Made by a program: the position numbers and the translations under genes
Assembly: GCA_036847185.1 (NCBI GenBank)
Contig: DAIUAM010000015.1
Span: 4,845 to 68,844 of the forward strand
DNA from: UBA4738 sp002413305
GTDB taxonomy: Bacteria; Actinomycetota; UBA4738
Length of the DNA: 64,000 nucleotides
Direction: 5' to 3'
Notes under the pieces: model-generated
The model's database searches: none
Seen by the model: the letters and a program-made list of their open reading frames with translations, nothing else
Told to the model about the DNA's origin: nothing
Part shown: positions 49,540-58,697 of the stretch, in pieces
How positions within the stretch are numbered: the stretch's first letter is position 1
Layout: the number at the start of each line of letters is the position of its first letter

Positions 49540-50526
49540 ATGCGGATCTTCTCGGGCATCCAACCGACCGGGCGCAAGCACCTGGGCAACTACATCGGGG
49601 CGATCACTCAGTACGTGGCCGGCCAGGACCGCGGCGAGGCCATCTACTGCATCGTCGACCTGCACGCCCTGACGGTCGGGCCCGGCCGGGACGAGCTTCG
49701 GACAAGCCTCAACGACACCACCGCGATCCTCATCGCCGCCGGCCTGGACCCGGAGCGATGCATCCTGTTCCGCCAGTCCGACGTGCGCGAGCACACCGAG
49801 CTCTGTTGGCTGCTCACCACCGTCACGTCCTTCGGCGAGCTCCGCCGCATGAACCAGTTCAAGGAGAAGTCGGCGCAGCAGGAGTTCGTCTCCGCGGGCC
49901 TGTTCGTCTACCCCGTGCTGCAGGCGGCGGACATCCTCGCCTACCAGACCGACGAGGTCCCGGTCGGCGAGGACCAGCAACAGCACATCGAGCTCTGCCG
50001 AGAGATCGCCGGCCGCTTCAACGCGCGGTTCGGCGAAACCTTCGTCCTGCCCGGCCACCGGATCCCGCCCGTGGGCGCCCGGATCATGGACCTCCAGCAG
50101 CCGGACCGGAAGATGTCGACCACCTTCGGCACCGCACTCGGGACCGTGCTCGTCCTGGACGAGCCGGACATCATCCTGAAGAAGTTCAAGAGCGCGGTGA
50201 CCGATTCGGGCCGGGAGGTTGTCCGCGGGCCGGGCAAGGAAGGCATCACGAACCTGATCGAGATCCTCGCCGCGGTCCGCGGCGTGGAGATGCAACAGGT
50301 CGAGAAGGAGTTCGCCGGCGGGCCCGGCTACGGCGCCTTCAAGCAGGCCGTGGGCGACGCGGTGGCCGAGTACCTTCGACCCGTGCGCGAACGCTACGAA
50401 CGCGTTCGGGCCGACGAGGCAGCGCTGGAGCGCACGCTGGCCGAAGGTGCGGCCAAGGCCCGGGCCATCTCCTCGGTCACACTGGCCGAGGTTCGGGAGC
50501 GCATGGGCATCGGTCCTCGGGCCTGA
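49540..50526 (+). CDS. trpS: Tryptophanyl-tRNA synthetase
   Basis: The 328-aa class I enzyme has MRIFSGIQPTGRKHLGNYIGAI (the HIGH-like motif as HLGN), PVGEDQQQHIELCREIA and the KMSTS motif in DRKMSTTFG. It charges tRNA-Trp. The ATG at 49540 fits the family start exactly. It converges with the zinc-ribbon gene, 13 bp away. Confidence 0.97.
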   Translation: MRIFSGIQPTGRKHLGNYIGAITQYVAGQDRGEAIYCIVDLHALTVGPGRDELRTSLNDTTAILIAAGLDPERCILFRQSDVREHTELCWLLTTVTSFGELRRMNQFKEKSAQQEFVSAGLFVYPVLQAADILAYQTDEVPVGEDQQQHIELCREIAGRFNARFGETFVLPGHRIPPVGARIMDLQQPDRKMSTTFGTALGTVLVLDEPDIILKKFKSAVTDSGREVVRGPGKEGITNLIEILAAVRGVEMQQVEKEFAGGPGYGAFKQAVGDAVAEYLRPVRERYERVRADEAALERTLAEGAAKARAISSVTLAEVRERMGIGPRA

Positions 50527-50539
50527 GCCCCGGACCGCC

Positions 50540-50905
50540 TCACACGCGCGAGACCGCTCCTCTCCACGGAAGGGCCGCCCCGAGGAACCGCACGAGCGCG
50601 TCTGCTTCGTCGTCCGGGATCGACACGGCGCACGCCGCGCGATCCCCGGTCCACATCGAGAACCGCACGTGCCCGTTCGGGATCCGTACCGAACCTTCGG
50701 CCGTCTCCAGCTCGAACTCCTCGAAGTACCGGCTCACCCGAAGGACGGCGTCCGGTGGATCGGCAGGGTGGATCGGGATCGAATGGAACAGCCGGGTCAC
50801 CTTCGGGCCGGTAGGCGGGACCAGCTCCGTCGGGAGGCGCGATCCGCATGCCGGGCAGAAGCGATGGGAGCGGGGCTGCTCGAGGCCGCACTGGGGACAG
50901 AACAT
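50540..50905 (-). CDS. Zinc-ribbon protein, unknown function
   Basis: The 121-aa protein starts with a double CxxC ribbon (CPQC, CPAC within residues 3-21), followed by a domain of about 85 residues with a mixed beta pattern (VTRLFHSIPIHPADPPDAVLRVSRYFEEFELE). No known function. ATG 50905 follows AGGAGG by 6 nt, so it is well translated. Confidence 0.6.
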   Translation of the reverse strand: MFCPQCGLEQPRSHRFCPACGSRLPTELVPPTGPKVTRLFHSIPIHPADPPDAVLRVSRYFEEFELETAEGSVRIPNGHVRFSMWTGDRAACAVSIPDDEADALVRFLGAALPWRGAVSRV

Positions 50906-51004
50906 CCTGGACCTCCTGGCGTTCGTGGCTTTGCGGAGCGTACGCCGGGCGGATGGGAGGCGCCAGCGAAGGACGTCCTACCCAGTGGATGAAGCCCGCT
51001 CGGC

Positions 51005-52081
51005 TCAGCTGGTCCCGACTTGATCGCCCACCGGGAGCAGCTCGACCCACGTCTTGCCCGGGGCCAGCGGGATCACGTTCCCGCTCGCGTCGAGGAGCTT
51101 GGTGACGTCGCCGAGCGAGTTCCGCTGCCAGGTGCCCGTGATCATCTTGCCGTCCCGGAACACGTAGACCTTCCCGGTCCCCACCGAGGTGACCTCCGGC
51201 GAATGCACCCCGTTCGCATCGGTGATGTCCGTGAGCGTCACCTTCACGATCTGGACGACCACATTCGTCGCCGAGATCTGCGTGCCGTCCGACAGGTTCG
51301 CCGGGACGGTCCCGTAGTACCGCAGGTAGGCGCCCTTGGACGCGCTCCACTTCCAGAACACGTCGGCGTAGATGGAGAAGGGGACGTGGATCGAATGGAT
51401 CGTCCGTGCCGCGGGGGGGACGTCGGTCGAATACGCGAAGATCGGCTTCGGCGGACCCGCGGACGTCTTGACATCGCCGTACAGCTCGCGCGTGCTGGTG
51501 TAGAGGTTGTGGGGAGCCGAACGGGCCGGATCGCGATGGTAGGACTGGGAGGCCGCCCGGGACTCGACGTTCACGTCGATCAGGCCGCGCTCGTGCACGC
51601 GGTCCAGCACCCGCTGTACCCCACCGGCGAACCCGAACAGCGGCTTGCCGAACTGGACCAGGATGTCGGGGTCGGTGAGGCGGGCGCTTCGAACCGGCTC
51701 GATCCGGCCGGCGTCCTGGCACTGGTAGACCACGATGAACCGGGTGATGTTCGCCTCCACCGGCTCCTCGTAGACGATGTCGGCCCACGAGAGTCCGGTC
51801 TGCGGCCGGGCCTGCGGCAGGTTCTCCACCTTGACGGCGAGGACCGGCCGGTTCGGAACGGTCCCGCTCTTGGGGGCCAGTCCGGTCAGCGGGCATTTCG
51901 AAGGGAGCGGGGACGGCGAGGGGCTGGCAGGCGCGCCGGCCGCGGCGCCGCCCCCCCCGCCGTCGGCCACCGGCCCCTTGCCGGTACAGCCGGCCAGCAG
52001 CACCCCGGCCACGGCGAGAGACATCGCGACTCGCAGGGTCGACCGGGTTCTGGATAGGTGCCCGCGCCGGGATGTGCTCAT
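51005..52081 (-). CDS. DUF3048 lipoprotein
   Basis: The 358-aa protein has a signal peptide with lipobox LLAGC (C32), a Gly/Ala/Ser/Pro-rich linker, then the DUF3048 domain (PVLAVKVENLPQARPQTGLSWADIVYEEPVEANITRFIVVYQ, RIEPVRSARLTDPDIL). DUF3048 proteins are found outside the membrane in gram-positive bacteria, function unknown. ATG 52081 is chosen because of the AAGGAGG site 8 nt before it and because it places the lipobox normally; ATG 52117 would add 12 unneeded residues. Confidence 0.85.
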   Translation of the reverse strand: MSTSRRGHLSRTRSTLRVAMSLAVAGVLLAGCTGKGPVADGGGGGAAAGAPASPSPSPLPSKCPLTGLAPKSGTVPNRPVLAVKVENLPQARPQTGLSWADIVYEEPVEANITRFIVVYQCQDAGRIEPVRSARLTDPDILVQFGKPLFGFAGGVQRVLDRVHERGLIDVNVESRAASQSYHRDPARSAPHNLYTSTRELYGDVKTSAGPPKPIFAYSTDVPPAARTIHSIHVPFSIYADVFWKWSASKGAYLRYYGTVPANLSDGTQISATNVVVQIVKVTLTDITDANGVHSPEVTSVGTGKVYVFRDGKMITGTWQRNSLGDVTKLLDASGNVIPLAPGKTWVELLPVGDQVGTS

Positions 52082-52195
52082 GCGGAAGTCCTCCTTGGGT
52101 TCGTACGTGAGGTCCATCGAAGAAGGGAAGGGAACGTGCGCTCGATGCTAAGGGCGGACCGGGGCCGCTACAAACACCTCCGCATCAAGACTTCG

Positions 52196-53128
52196 TCACA
52201 TCTCCTCCAGGGCGCGGATACGGTCCTGGATCGGAGGATGGGTCGAGAATAGCTTCTCGTACCAGTGGTGATCCTCGCCGGGCACCCGGGAGGGCTGCGT
52301 CAGCCACATGTGCGCTGTGGCGTTGTTCGCCACACGCATGGGTGTCGTGTCCAGGGCGAGCTTCTTCAGGGCGCTGATCAGGCCGGGCGGGTACCGGGTC
52401 AGCAGGACGCCTTCCGCGTCGGCCAGGTACTCGCGGCGCCGGGACATGGCGAGCTTGATGATCTGGGCGAAGAAGGGCGTGACGATGGCCAGCACGAAGC
52501 CCAGGACGAACAGGATCAGGAAGCCCTCGCCCTCGGCGCTGCCACCGCCGCCCCGGCGGCGGCCGCCGCCGACCATCCCGCCCCACCAGAACCACCGAAG
52601 CATGAACTCGGCGAGCAGGACGACCGAACCCACCAGGGTGGCCACGATCGTGGCCAGGAGGATGTCACGGTCCCGGACGTGGCTCATCTCGTGGCCGATC
52701 ACGCCCTCCAGTTCGACCCGGTTCATCATGTCGAGCAGACCCTGGGTGACGGCGATCGAGGAATGCTCCGGGTCGCGACCGGTGGCGAAGGCATTCGGCG
52801 CCTGCTCGGGGACCACATAGACGGCCGGCTTCGGCAGCCCGGCCGCGATGGCCAGCCCTTCCACCACGTTGTGCAGGCGGGGCTCCTCCTCGGCCGAGAC
52901 CGGACGGGCGCGAGAGGTCCGCAGGACCAGCTTGTCCCCGTTCCGGTAGGACCAGACCGAGAGCGCGGCCGAGAGCAGCAGCGCGATGACCAGACCGGTC
53001 AGGCTGGCCTGGAACGACCCGCCCCCCACGATCAACCCGAGCAGGAAGCCAATCCCGGCCGTGAAGACCAGCGCGCCGGCGATGATGAATGCGGTCTTGC
53101 GCTTGTTCGCGGCGATCTGTTCGTACAA
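52196..53128 (-). CDS. htpX: Membrane zinc metalloprotease HtpX
   Basis: The 310-aa M48 protease has membrane helices near 13-35, 42-58, 155-175 and 205-225, the zinc motif HEMSH (146-150) and the third ligand region RRREYLADAEG. It degrades damaged membrane proteins. TTG 53128 is the only likely start. It lies directly after lemA, as in many bacteria. Confidence 0.93.
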   Translation of the reverse strand: MYEQIAANKRKTAFIIAGALVFTAGIGFLLGLIVGGGSFQASLTGLVIALLLSAALSVWSYRNGDKLVLRTSRARPVSAEEEPRLHNVVEGLAIAAGLPKPAVYVVPEQAPNAFATGRDPEHSSIAVTQGLLDMMNRVELEGVIGHEMSHVRDRDILLATIVATLVGSVVLLAEFMLRWFWWGGMVGGGRRRGGGGSAEGEGFLILFVLGFVLAIVTPFFAQIIKLAMSRRREYLADAEGVLLTRYPPGLISALKKLALDTTPMRVANNATAHMWLTQPSRVPGEDHHWYEKLFSTHPPIQDRIRALEEM

Positions 53129-53153
53129 GCGCGTGTGCCTCTCGAGGCGGCCG

Positions 53154-53705
53154 CTAGAACTGGACCGACACCGGGCCGCGCACGGGCTCTTCGATGTCGA
53201 AGAACTCCTTCGGCTGGAAACCGCCGATCGCGGCGACGATGCGTGAGGGGAAGCTCTGGACCTTCGTGTTCAGGGACTGCACGGTGTCGTTGTAAAACTG
53301 CCGGGCGTAGGCGATCTTCGACTCGGTCCCGGTCAGCTCCTCCTGCAGGGCAAGGAAGTTCTGGCTGGCTTTGAGGTCCGGGTAGCGCTCGGCCACGGCG
53401 ATCAGGCGGCCGATGCCCCGGGTCAGCTGGTTCTCAGCCTGGGCCTGGCCCTGGACCCCGGTTGCCGCCTGGGCCTGCGCGCGGGCCTGGGTCACGTCTT
53501 CGAACACCTCACGCTCGTGCGCCGCGTAGCCCTGGACGGTCTGGACGAGGTTCGGGATGAGGTCGTGCCGGCGGCGGAGCTGGACGTCGATCTGCGACCA
53601 GGCGTTCTCGGTGCGGACCCGGAGCCGGACCAGCCGGTTGTATGTGAAGACGCCGTACAGGAAAACGATCACGACGAGCGCGACCAGGATCCAGACAGCG
53701 ATCAC
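53154..53705 (-). CDS. lemA: LemA family protein
   Basis: The 183-aa protein has one transmembrane helix (residues 2-22) and the LemA signature RTENAWSQIDVQLRRRHDLIPNLV, then YPDLKASQNFLALQEELTGTESKIAYAR and FYNDTVQSLNTKVQSFPS. The function is unclear, possibly a platform for membrane proteases, which fits its pairing with htpX. GTG 53705 has a TAAGAT hexamer 6 nt upstream. Confidence 0.92.
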   Translation of the reverse strand: MIAVWILVALVVIVFLYGVFTYNRLVRLRVRTENAWSQIDVQLRRRHDLIPNLVQTVQGYAAHEREVFEDVTQARAQAQAATGVQGQAQAENQLTRGIGRLIAVAERYPDLKASQNFLALQEELTGTESKIAYARQFYNDTVQSLNTKVQSFPSRIVAAIGGFQPKEFFDIEEPVRGPVSVQF

Positions 53706-53711
53706 GCGGCC

Positions 53712-53717
53712 ATCTTA
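53712..53717 (-). promoter_or_regulatory. -10 element TAAGAT of lemA-htpX (leaderless)
   Basis: TANNNT hexamer 6 nt before the lemA GTG. Confidence 0.45.
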
Positions 53718-53791
53718 TCAACGGGCGGGGCCGAACCCTCCGCCGGCTCGATGGGAGCTTGCTGTGAGTCGCGGCCCTGAGCCCTCCACGG

Positions 53792-54892
53792 TCAGCCGGC
53801 CCTTCGAGCCAGCGCATCGCGGTAGGCGGTTTCGATCTCCGACGTCACGGTCTCCCACCGGAAGCGCTCGGCCCGCCGGCGACCGTTGTCGCGGAGCCGT
53901 TCGGCCAGCGCGGGGTCGCCCAGCAGCCGACGGACCGCCCCCGCCAGCGCGACCGGGTCGCCGGGCGGGACCAGCAGGCCGTCCTCCCCGTCCTCCAACA
54001 CGTACCGGTAGCCCGGGATGTCGGAGCCCACGACCGGCACCCGGGCGGCCATCGCTTCGAGCAGCACGATGCCGAAGCTCTCCCCGCCGAGCGCGGGGGC
54101 GAGGAACACATCGGCCGCGGCGTGGAACCCGGCGAGCTCGGCATGGGTGACCACCCCTTTCATGAGGACCCGGTCCCGGAGGACGGCCGGGAGCCCCGCC
54201 AGGGCCGACCGCTCCCGCCCCTCCCCCACCACGACCAGCCGCAGCTCGGGATGGTCCTCGGCCAGCAGCCGGAAGGCGTCCACCGCCACGCCGAACCCCT
54301 TCCGCGGCTCCAGGCGGTTGACGAACAGCAACGCGCGCCCAGGCGGCAACTCGGCGGGGGTGGCCGATCCGAACAGCTCCACGTCGGCGCCGTTCGGGAC
54401 GATCCGGAGCTCGCCCGGGAACCGCGCCGAGGCGAAGCCGGCCGCCACCGGTGAGACGGCCATCCGGACGGCCAGCCGCCGCCACACGGCCCCCAGCAAC
54501 GGGGAGAAGAGGGTCACCGCGAGGGAGCGTTCGAGGGAAGCGTGGAAGGTCGCCACCACCGGCGCCCGCGCCGCGAAGGTCGCGAACATGCCGGTGCTGG
54601 GCGAGAAGGGCTCGTGGACGTGGACCACGTCGGGCCGGAAGGAGGCCAGCGCACGCCGGACGCGGGCGAGGCCCCGGAGGTCGGGAGAGATCGGCGCCAC
54701 CGAGCCGTTGAACCGGAGCCGCACCGGTCGCCCCACCACACATACACCGGGCTCGTCCAGAGGGCCGAAGGCAGGCGCGAGGACCAGCGTCCGATGGCCG
54801 CGGCGGCGCAGGTGGTCCGCGAGCTGGCGCACGTGGACCTGGACCCCGCCCGGTGCGTCCCAAGCGTACGGGCAGGCGATGGCGATGCGCAC
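53792..54892 (-). CDS. pimA: GT4 glycosyltransferase, PimA-like phosphatidylinositol mannosyltransferase
   Basis: The 366-aa GT-B enzyme has a glycine-rich acceptor loop (CPYAWDAPGGVQVHVRQLADHL), DVVHVHEPFSPSTG, NRLEPRKGFG and the donor-binding LGGESFGIVLLEAMAARVPVVGSDIPGY. In mycobacteria PimA adds the first mannose to phosphatidylinositol on the inner membrane leaflet. The assignment rests on sequence style and on its place beside the acyltransferase and CDP-alcohol transferase, the same order as in the PIM locus. It starts with GTG 54892. Confidence 0.88.
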   Translation of the reverse strand: MRIAIACPYAWDAPGGVQVHVRQLADHLRRRGHRTLVLAPAFGPLDEPGVCVVGRPVRLRFNGSVAPISPDLRGLARVRRALASFRPDVVHVHEPFSPSTGMFATFAARAPVVATFHASLERSLAVTLFSPLLGAVWRRLAVRMAVSPVAAGFASARFPGELRIVPNGADVELFGSATPAELPPGRALLFVNRLEPRKGFGVAVDAFRLLAEDHPELRLVVVGEGRERSALAGLPAVLRDRVLMKGVVTHAELAGFHAAADVFLAPALGGESFGIVLLEAMAARVPVVGSDIPGYRYVLEDGEDGLLVPPGDPVALAGAVRRLLGDPALAERLRDNGRRRAERFRWETVTSEIETAYRDALARRAG

Positions 54893-54909
54893 TTCAGGCG
54901 GTCACGCGG

Positions 54910-55899
54910 TCAGGCCGACGCCGCGTCGACGGTGGCCGTGTCCGGTACCGGAGGGGCCCTCCCGCCCGCGTCCTCCTCCCACGCCGGCTGGAACATGTGC
55001 CAGTCGGTGGGCGCCGACGAGATGTAGCGTTCGAACTGCCGGGCCATCTCCTCGGTGAGAGCGGTGACGTCCGCGCGCAGGACCCCGGTACGTTCGATCC
55101 CCACCGGTGGTCCGATGATGGTGTGCCACCCCTCCTTCGTGGTGAACACGGCGCACACCGAGAAGGGCGCACCGGTGGCGAGAGAGAGCATGGCCGGCCC
55201 GGCCGGCAGCTTCCGCCGCTCGCCGAACATCTCCACGTCCACCCCCCGCCCGGTGAGGTCGCGGTCGGCGACCAGCGTGACCGCGTGGTTCTGGGCCAGG
55301 AGCCCCACCAGGGTCTCGGCCACCCGCTTGCCGGCCGACAGCGGCACGATGTTCATCCCCAGTGCGCGGCGGTGGCGGAAGAAGAGCTCGAACACCCGGC
55401 GCGCGGCCAGCTCCTCGGCCACGGCGGTCATCCGGTAGCCGTTCAGGCACAGCCAGTGCCCGGCGGCGTCCCAGTTCCCCATGTGCGGGAGCGCCAGCAC
55501 GGTCCCCGTGCCGGCCCGCACCGCCGCGTCGAGATGCTCCCGGCCGTCGATCGTGAACCGCCGGTTGACCTCCTCGGGAGGCATCGTTCGAAGGGCGAAC
55601 GTCTCGTACCAGTACCGGCCGTACAGGTCGAAGCACTCTCGTGCGGCCGAACGGACAAGCGGCGAGTCCGGCGGGTGGCCGAACACCCGCGCGAAGTTCC
55701 GGCACACGGTCTCGCGTTCGGCATTGGACCGGTCGAAGGCCAGCCGGCCGTACAGTCTCGCCCCCGCCAGACCCACCGGGCGAGGGACGTGCATGCCGAA
55801 CCACTCCAGGCTGCGGAACATCCAGTACGCCTTGCGATCCCCGGGCGTCTCCGAGCGCTGGTCGCCGGTGGGATCGGCAAGCGTCTCGGCCGTGTTCAC
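54910..55899 (-). CDS. patA: Lipid A/PIM-type acyltransferase (PatA-like, LpxL/HtrB family)
   Basis: The 329-aa protein has the HX4D catalytic motif HMGNWD (H139, D144) and the ADRDLTGRGVDVEMFG segment of the LpxL family. PatA acylates mannose of PIM. Monoderm actinobacteria lack lipid A, so the PIM role is preferred. GTG 55899 overlaps the CDP-alcohol transferase stop. A short gap of 17 bp separates it from pimA, so the three are co-expressed. Confidence 0.88.
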   Translation of the reverse strand: MNTAETLADPTGDQRSETPGDRKAYWMFRSLEWFGMHVPRPVGLAGARLYGRLAFDRSNAERETVCRNFARVFGHPPDSPLVRSAARECFDLYGRYWYETFALRTMPPEEVNRRFTIDGREHLDAAVRAGTGTVLALPHMGNWDAAGHWLCLNGYRMTAVAEELAARRVFELFFRHRRALGMNIVPLSAGKRVAETLVGLLAQNHAVTLVADRDLTGRGVDVEMFGERRKLPAGPAMLSLATGAPFSVCAVFTTKEGWHTIIGPPVGIERTGVLRADVTALTEEMARQFERYISSAPTDWHMFQPAWEEDAGGRAPPVPDTATVDAASA

Positions 55900-56459
55900 G
55901 GCGCGCCCTCCATGCGCGCGGTGGAGCCCCGCTGCTGCAGGGCCACGTTCCAGGCCCGCACGGCCGCCGCCGCCACGGTCAACGCCAGGAACACCCACAG
56001 GAGCGGTTCGAGCCGGCCGGTGAGCAGGGCGGCCGCGAGGATCGCCACCCGGACCGCACGGTAGCCGACCCCTTCGGACCCGCGGTAGCCGAGCGACTGC
56101 CCGCGGGCTCGTTCGTAGCTCGCCAGGAACGCGGCCCCCAGCCCGAACAGCGCGAGCGCGGCGACGCGTTCGTCACCGTGCCGCGCCACCCAGGCCAGCG
56201 GCGCCAGGACGCCGGCGTCGAAGATCCGGTCGACGACCCGTTCGCCGAACAGCGCCGCCGGCTCGCCGGCTCGCCGCGCCCGCACGGTGCCCAGCAGGAG
56301 GGCCAGGCCGGCGATCGCCGCGGCGACCCCGCCCGGGATCCGGTGGTGCGTGAGGACCAGCGTGGCGGCGAGGCCCGATGCGGCGACCGAGACGCCGAGG
56401 AGGGGAAGAGGGGGCGTGGCCAGCGCGTTCGGGCCGGTGGGTCGAACGGATCGCAGCAT
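55896..56459 (-). CDS. CDP-alcohol phosphatidyltransferase-like membrane protein, motif degenerate
   Basis: The 187-aa hydrophobic protein has five or so membrane segments and sits where PI-phosphate synthase (pgsA1) lies in the PIM cluster. Of the family motif, AR (61-62), D77 and D81 (VVDRIFDA) are present. Aligned on these, the first two aspartates are replaced (L54, G57) and the conserved glycine is E73. Those aspartates bind the catalytic metals, so activity is doubtful or the start of the motif has diverged. ATG 56459 has a TAGGCT hexamer 9 nt upstream. Confidence 0.55.
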   Translation of the reverse strand: MLRSVRPTGPNALATPPLPLLGVSVAASGLAATLVLTHHRIPGGVAAAIAGLALLLGTVRARRAGEPAALFGERVVDRIFDAGVLAPLAWVARHGDERVAALALFGLGAAFLASYERARGQSLGYRGSEGVGYRAVRVAILAAALLTGRLEPLLWVFLALTVAAAAVRAWNVALQQRGSTARMEGAP

Positions 56460-56468
56460 CGTGCGGCG

Positions 56469-56474
56469 AGCCTA
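56469..56474 (-). promoter_or_regulatory. -10 element TAGGCT of the CDP-alcohol transferase - patA - pimA operon (leaderless)
   Basis: TANNNT hexamer 9 nt before ATG 56459. Confidence 0.45.
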
Positions 56475-56612
56475 CCACCGGCCCTTCGGCCTCCCGCGGG
56501 TGCCTCCCGACCGCAGCCTGGCCGGCCGACCTCTGTAGAATCGGGCCCGTCCGCAGGGCTCGCCACCGCCGGTCCCGAAGCTCCCAGCCGACCGCGATCC
56601 AGGAAGGGAACG

Positions 56613-58697
56613 ATGAACGTCTACGAACCTCGGAAGATCCGGAACGTCGCCCTGGTCGGCCACAGCGGAGCCGGGAAGACGACGCTCCTGGAGGGCATGC
56701 TGTTCGCCGCCGGCGCGCTGACCCGGATGGGGCGGGTCGAGGACGGCAACACCGTCTCCGACCACGACGCCGAAGAGATCCGCCGGGGCATCAGCGTCTC
56801 GCTGTCGCTTGCGCCCATCGAATGGGACGGGGTGAAGATCAACGTCCTCGACACGCCTGGGTACGCGGACTTCATCGGTGACCTGAAGGGTGCCCTGCGG
56901 GCCGCGGACGTCGCCCTGTTCGTGGTCTCCGCCGTGGATGGGGTCGAGGTGCAGACCGAGGTGGCGTGGGAGCTGGCCGCGGAGGCCGGCCTCCCCCGGG
57001 CCATCGTCATCAACAAGCTGGACCGGGAACGGGCCTCCTTCGAACGCACCCTCGAAGGGTTGGTGGCGGCGTTCGGCACGCAGGTCGCGCCGATCCAGCT
57101 CCCCATCGGCGAGGAGCACGACTTCGGCGGCATCGTGGACCTGCTGTCCCGCCGGGCCTACCGCTACGGCGCGGGTGCGAAGGGCGAGGAGGGAGACTGG
57201 CCGGAGGATCTCGCCGCCAAGGCCGAGCCGTACCGGGAGCGCCTGACCGAGTCGGTCGCCGAGGCCGACGACTCGCTCCTCGAGAAGTACCTCGAACAGG
57301 GCGAGCTGTCCGCCGAAGAGATCTCGCAGGGCGTCCGCGCCGGGCTGGCGGAGGCCAAGTTCACCCCCGTGCTGCTGGCGGCCGCCACGAAACCGATCGG
57401 CGCCGACCGGCTATCCGCCTTCATCGCCGACGAGTTCCCGTCCCCGGCCGACCGGCCGCCGGTCGTGGTCACCACCAAGTCCGGCGAGGAGCAGACGCGA
57501 CCCATCGACCCGGACGGCCCGCTCGCCGCGCTTGTGTTCAAGACCGTCTCCGACCCCTACGTGGGTCGCATCAACCTGTTCCGGGTGTTCGGCGGCAAGG
57601 TCCGCCCGGACTCCACACTGTTCAACGTCACCCGGAACACCGAGGAGCGGGTCGGCCAGGTGTTCACGATGCGGGGCAAGGACCACGAGTCGGTCGCGGA
57701 GGTCCCGGCGGGCGACATCGGCGCCGTGGCGAAGCTCTCCCATACGGTCACCGGCGACACGTTCGGTGTGAAGTCGGATCCCGCCACGCTGCCGGGCATC
57801 GACCTCCCGGAACCGCTCCTCGCGGTGGCCATCGAGCCGAGGACCAAGGGCGACGAGGACAAGCTGTCCACCGCGCTGCACCGCATCCAGGAGGACGACC
57901 CGACCCTTCGCGTGGAGCGTTCCGAGGAGACGCACGAAACCGTCATGTACGGGATGGGCGAGGCCCACATCGACACCATGGTCGAACGCATGAAACGCAA
58001 GTTCGGGGTGGACGTGGTGACCCACCCGGCGAAGGTCCCCTACAAGGAGACGTTCAACCAAAAGGTCCAGGGCTTCGGCCGCCACGTGAAGCAGTCCGGC
58101 GGCCACGGTCAGTACGCGGTGTGCAACATCGAGATCGAACCCATGCCCCGGGGCAGCGGGTTCGAATACGTCGACAAGATCTTCGGCGGCTCGATCCCAA
58201 ACCAGTTCATCCCCAGCGTGGAGAAGGGCATCGTCAAGACCATGGCCGAAGGCGTGGTCACCTCGAATCCCATGGTCGATATCCGGGTCACCCTGGTCGA
58301 CGGGAAGTTCCACCCCGTGGACTCGAGCGACATGGCGTTCCAGATCGCCGGCTCGATGGCCCTCCGCGACGCCGCGTCCAAGGCCGGGGTGGCGCTCCTG
58401 GAGCCAATCGTGAAGGTCGAGGTCCTCACGCCGGAGTCCTACACCGGCGACATCATCGGCGACTTCAACTCCAAGCGCGGCCGCATCCTGGGGATGGAGT
58501 CGAGTGGAGCCGGGCGGCAGCGGATCCGGGCGCTGGTCCCCCAGGCGGAGATGACGCGCTACGCGATCGAGCTCCGATCCATGACCCAGGGCCGGGCCGC
58601 GTTCACCATGACCTTCGACCACTACGACGAGGTACCGCAGCATCTCGCGCAGAAGATCATCGAGGAGCAGTCCAGGAAGGAGAAGGACGACTCCTAG
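56613..58697 (+). CDS. Elongation factor G-like GTPase (EF-G2/FusA2 type)
   Basis: The 694-aa protein has all EF-G domains: G domain with G1 GHSGAGKTT (16-24), G3 DTPGYADF (80-87), G4 NKLD, domain II, then domains III-V (MGEAHIDTMVERMKRKFGV, QSGGHGQYAVCNIEIEP, SYTGDIIGDFNSKRGRILGMES). In canonical EF-G, G3 reads DTPGH and the histidine is catalytic; here it is Y84, as I recall for mycobacterial EF-G2. It is therefore likely a paralogue and not the housekeeping translocase. ATG 56613 has an AGGAAGGG site. It is on the opposite strand to all neighbours in an otherwise conserved gene order. Confidence 0.88.
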   Translation: MNVYEPRKIRNVALVGHSGAGKTTLLEGMLFAAGALTRMGRVEDGNTVSDHDAEEIRRGISVSLSLAPIEWDGVKINVLDTPGYADFIGDLKGALRAADVALFVVSAVDGVEVQTEVAWELAAEAGLPRAIVINKLDRERASFERTLEGLVAAFGTQVAPIQLPIGEEHDFGGIVDLLSRRAYRYGAGAKGEEGDWPEDLAAKAEPYRERLTESVAEADDSLLEKYLEQGELSAEEISQGVRAGLAEAKFTPVLLAAATKPIGADRLSAFIADEFPSPADRPPVVVTTKSGEEQTRPIDPDGPLAALVFKTVSDPYVGRINLFRVFGGKVRPDSTLFNVTRNTEERVGQVFTMRGKDHESVAEVPAGDIGAVAKLSHTVTGDTFGVKSDPATLPGIDLPEPLLAVAIEPRTKGDEDKLSTALHRIQEDDPTLRVERSEETHETVMYGMGEAHIDTMVERMKRKFGVDVVTHPAKVPYKETFNQKVQGFGRHVKQSGGHGQYAVCNIEIEPMPRGSGFEYVDKIFGGSIPNQFIPSVEKGIVKTMAEGVVTSNPMVDIRVTLVDGKFHPVDSSDMAFQIAGSMALRDAASKAGVALLEPIVKVEVLTPESYTGDIIGDFNSKRGRILGMESSGAGRQRIRALVPQAEMTRYAIELRSMTQGRAAFTMTFDHYDEVPQHLAQKIIEEQSRKEKDDS

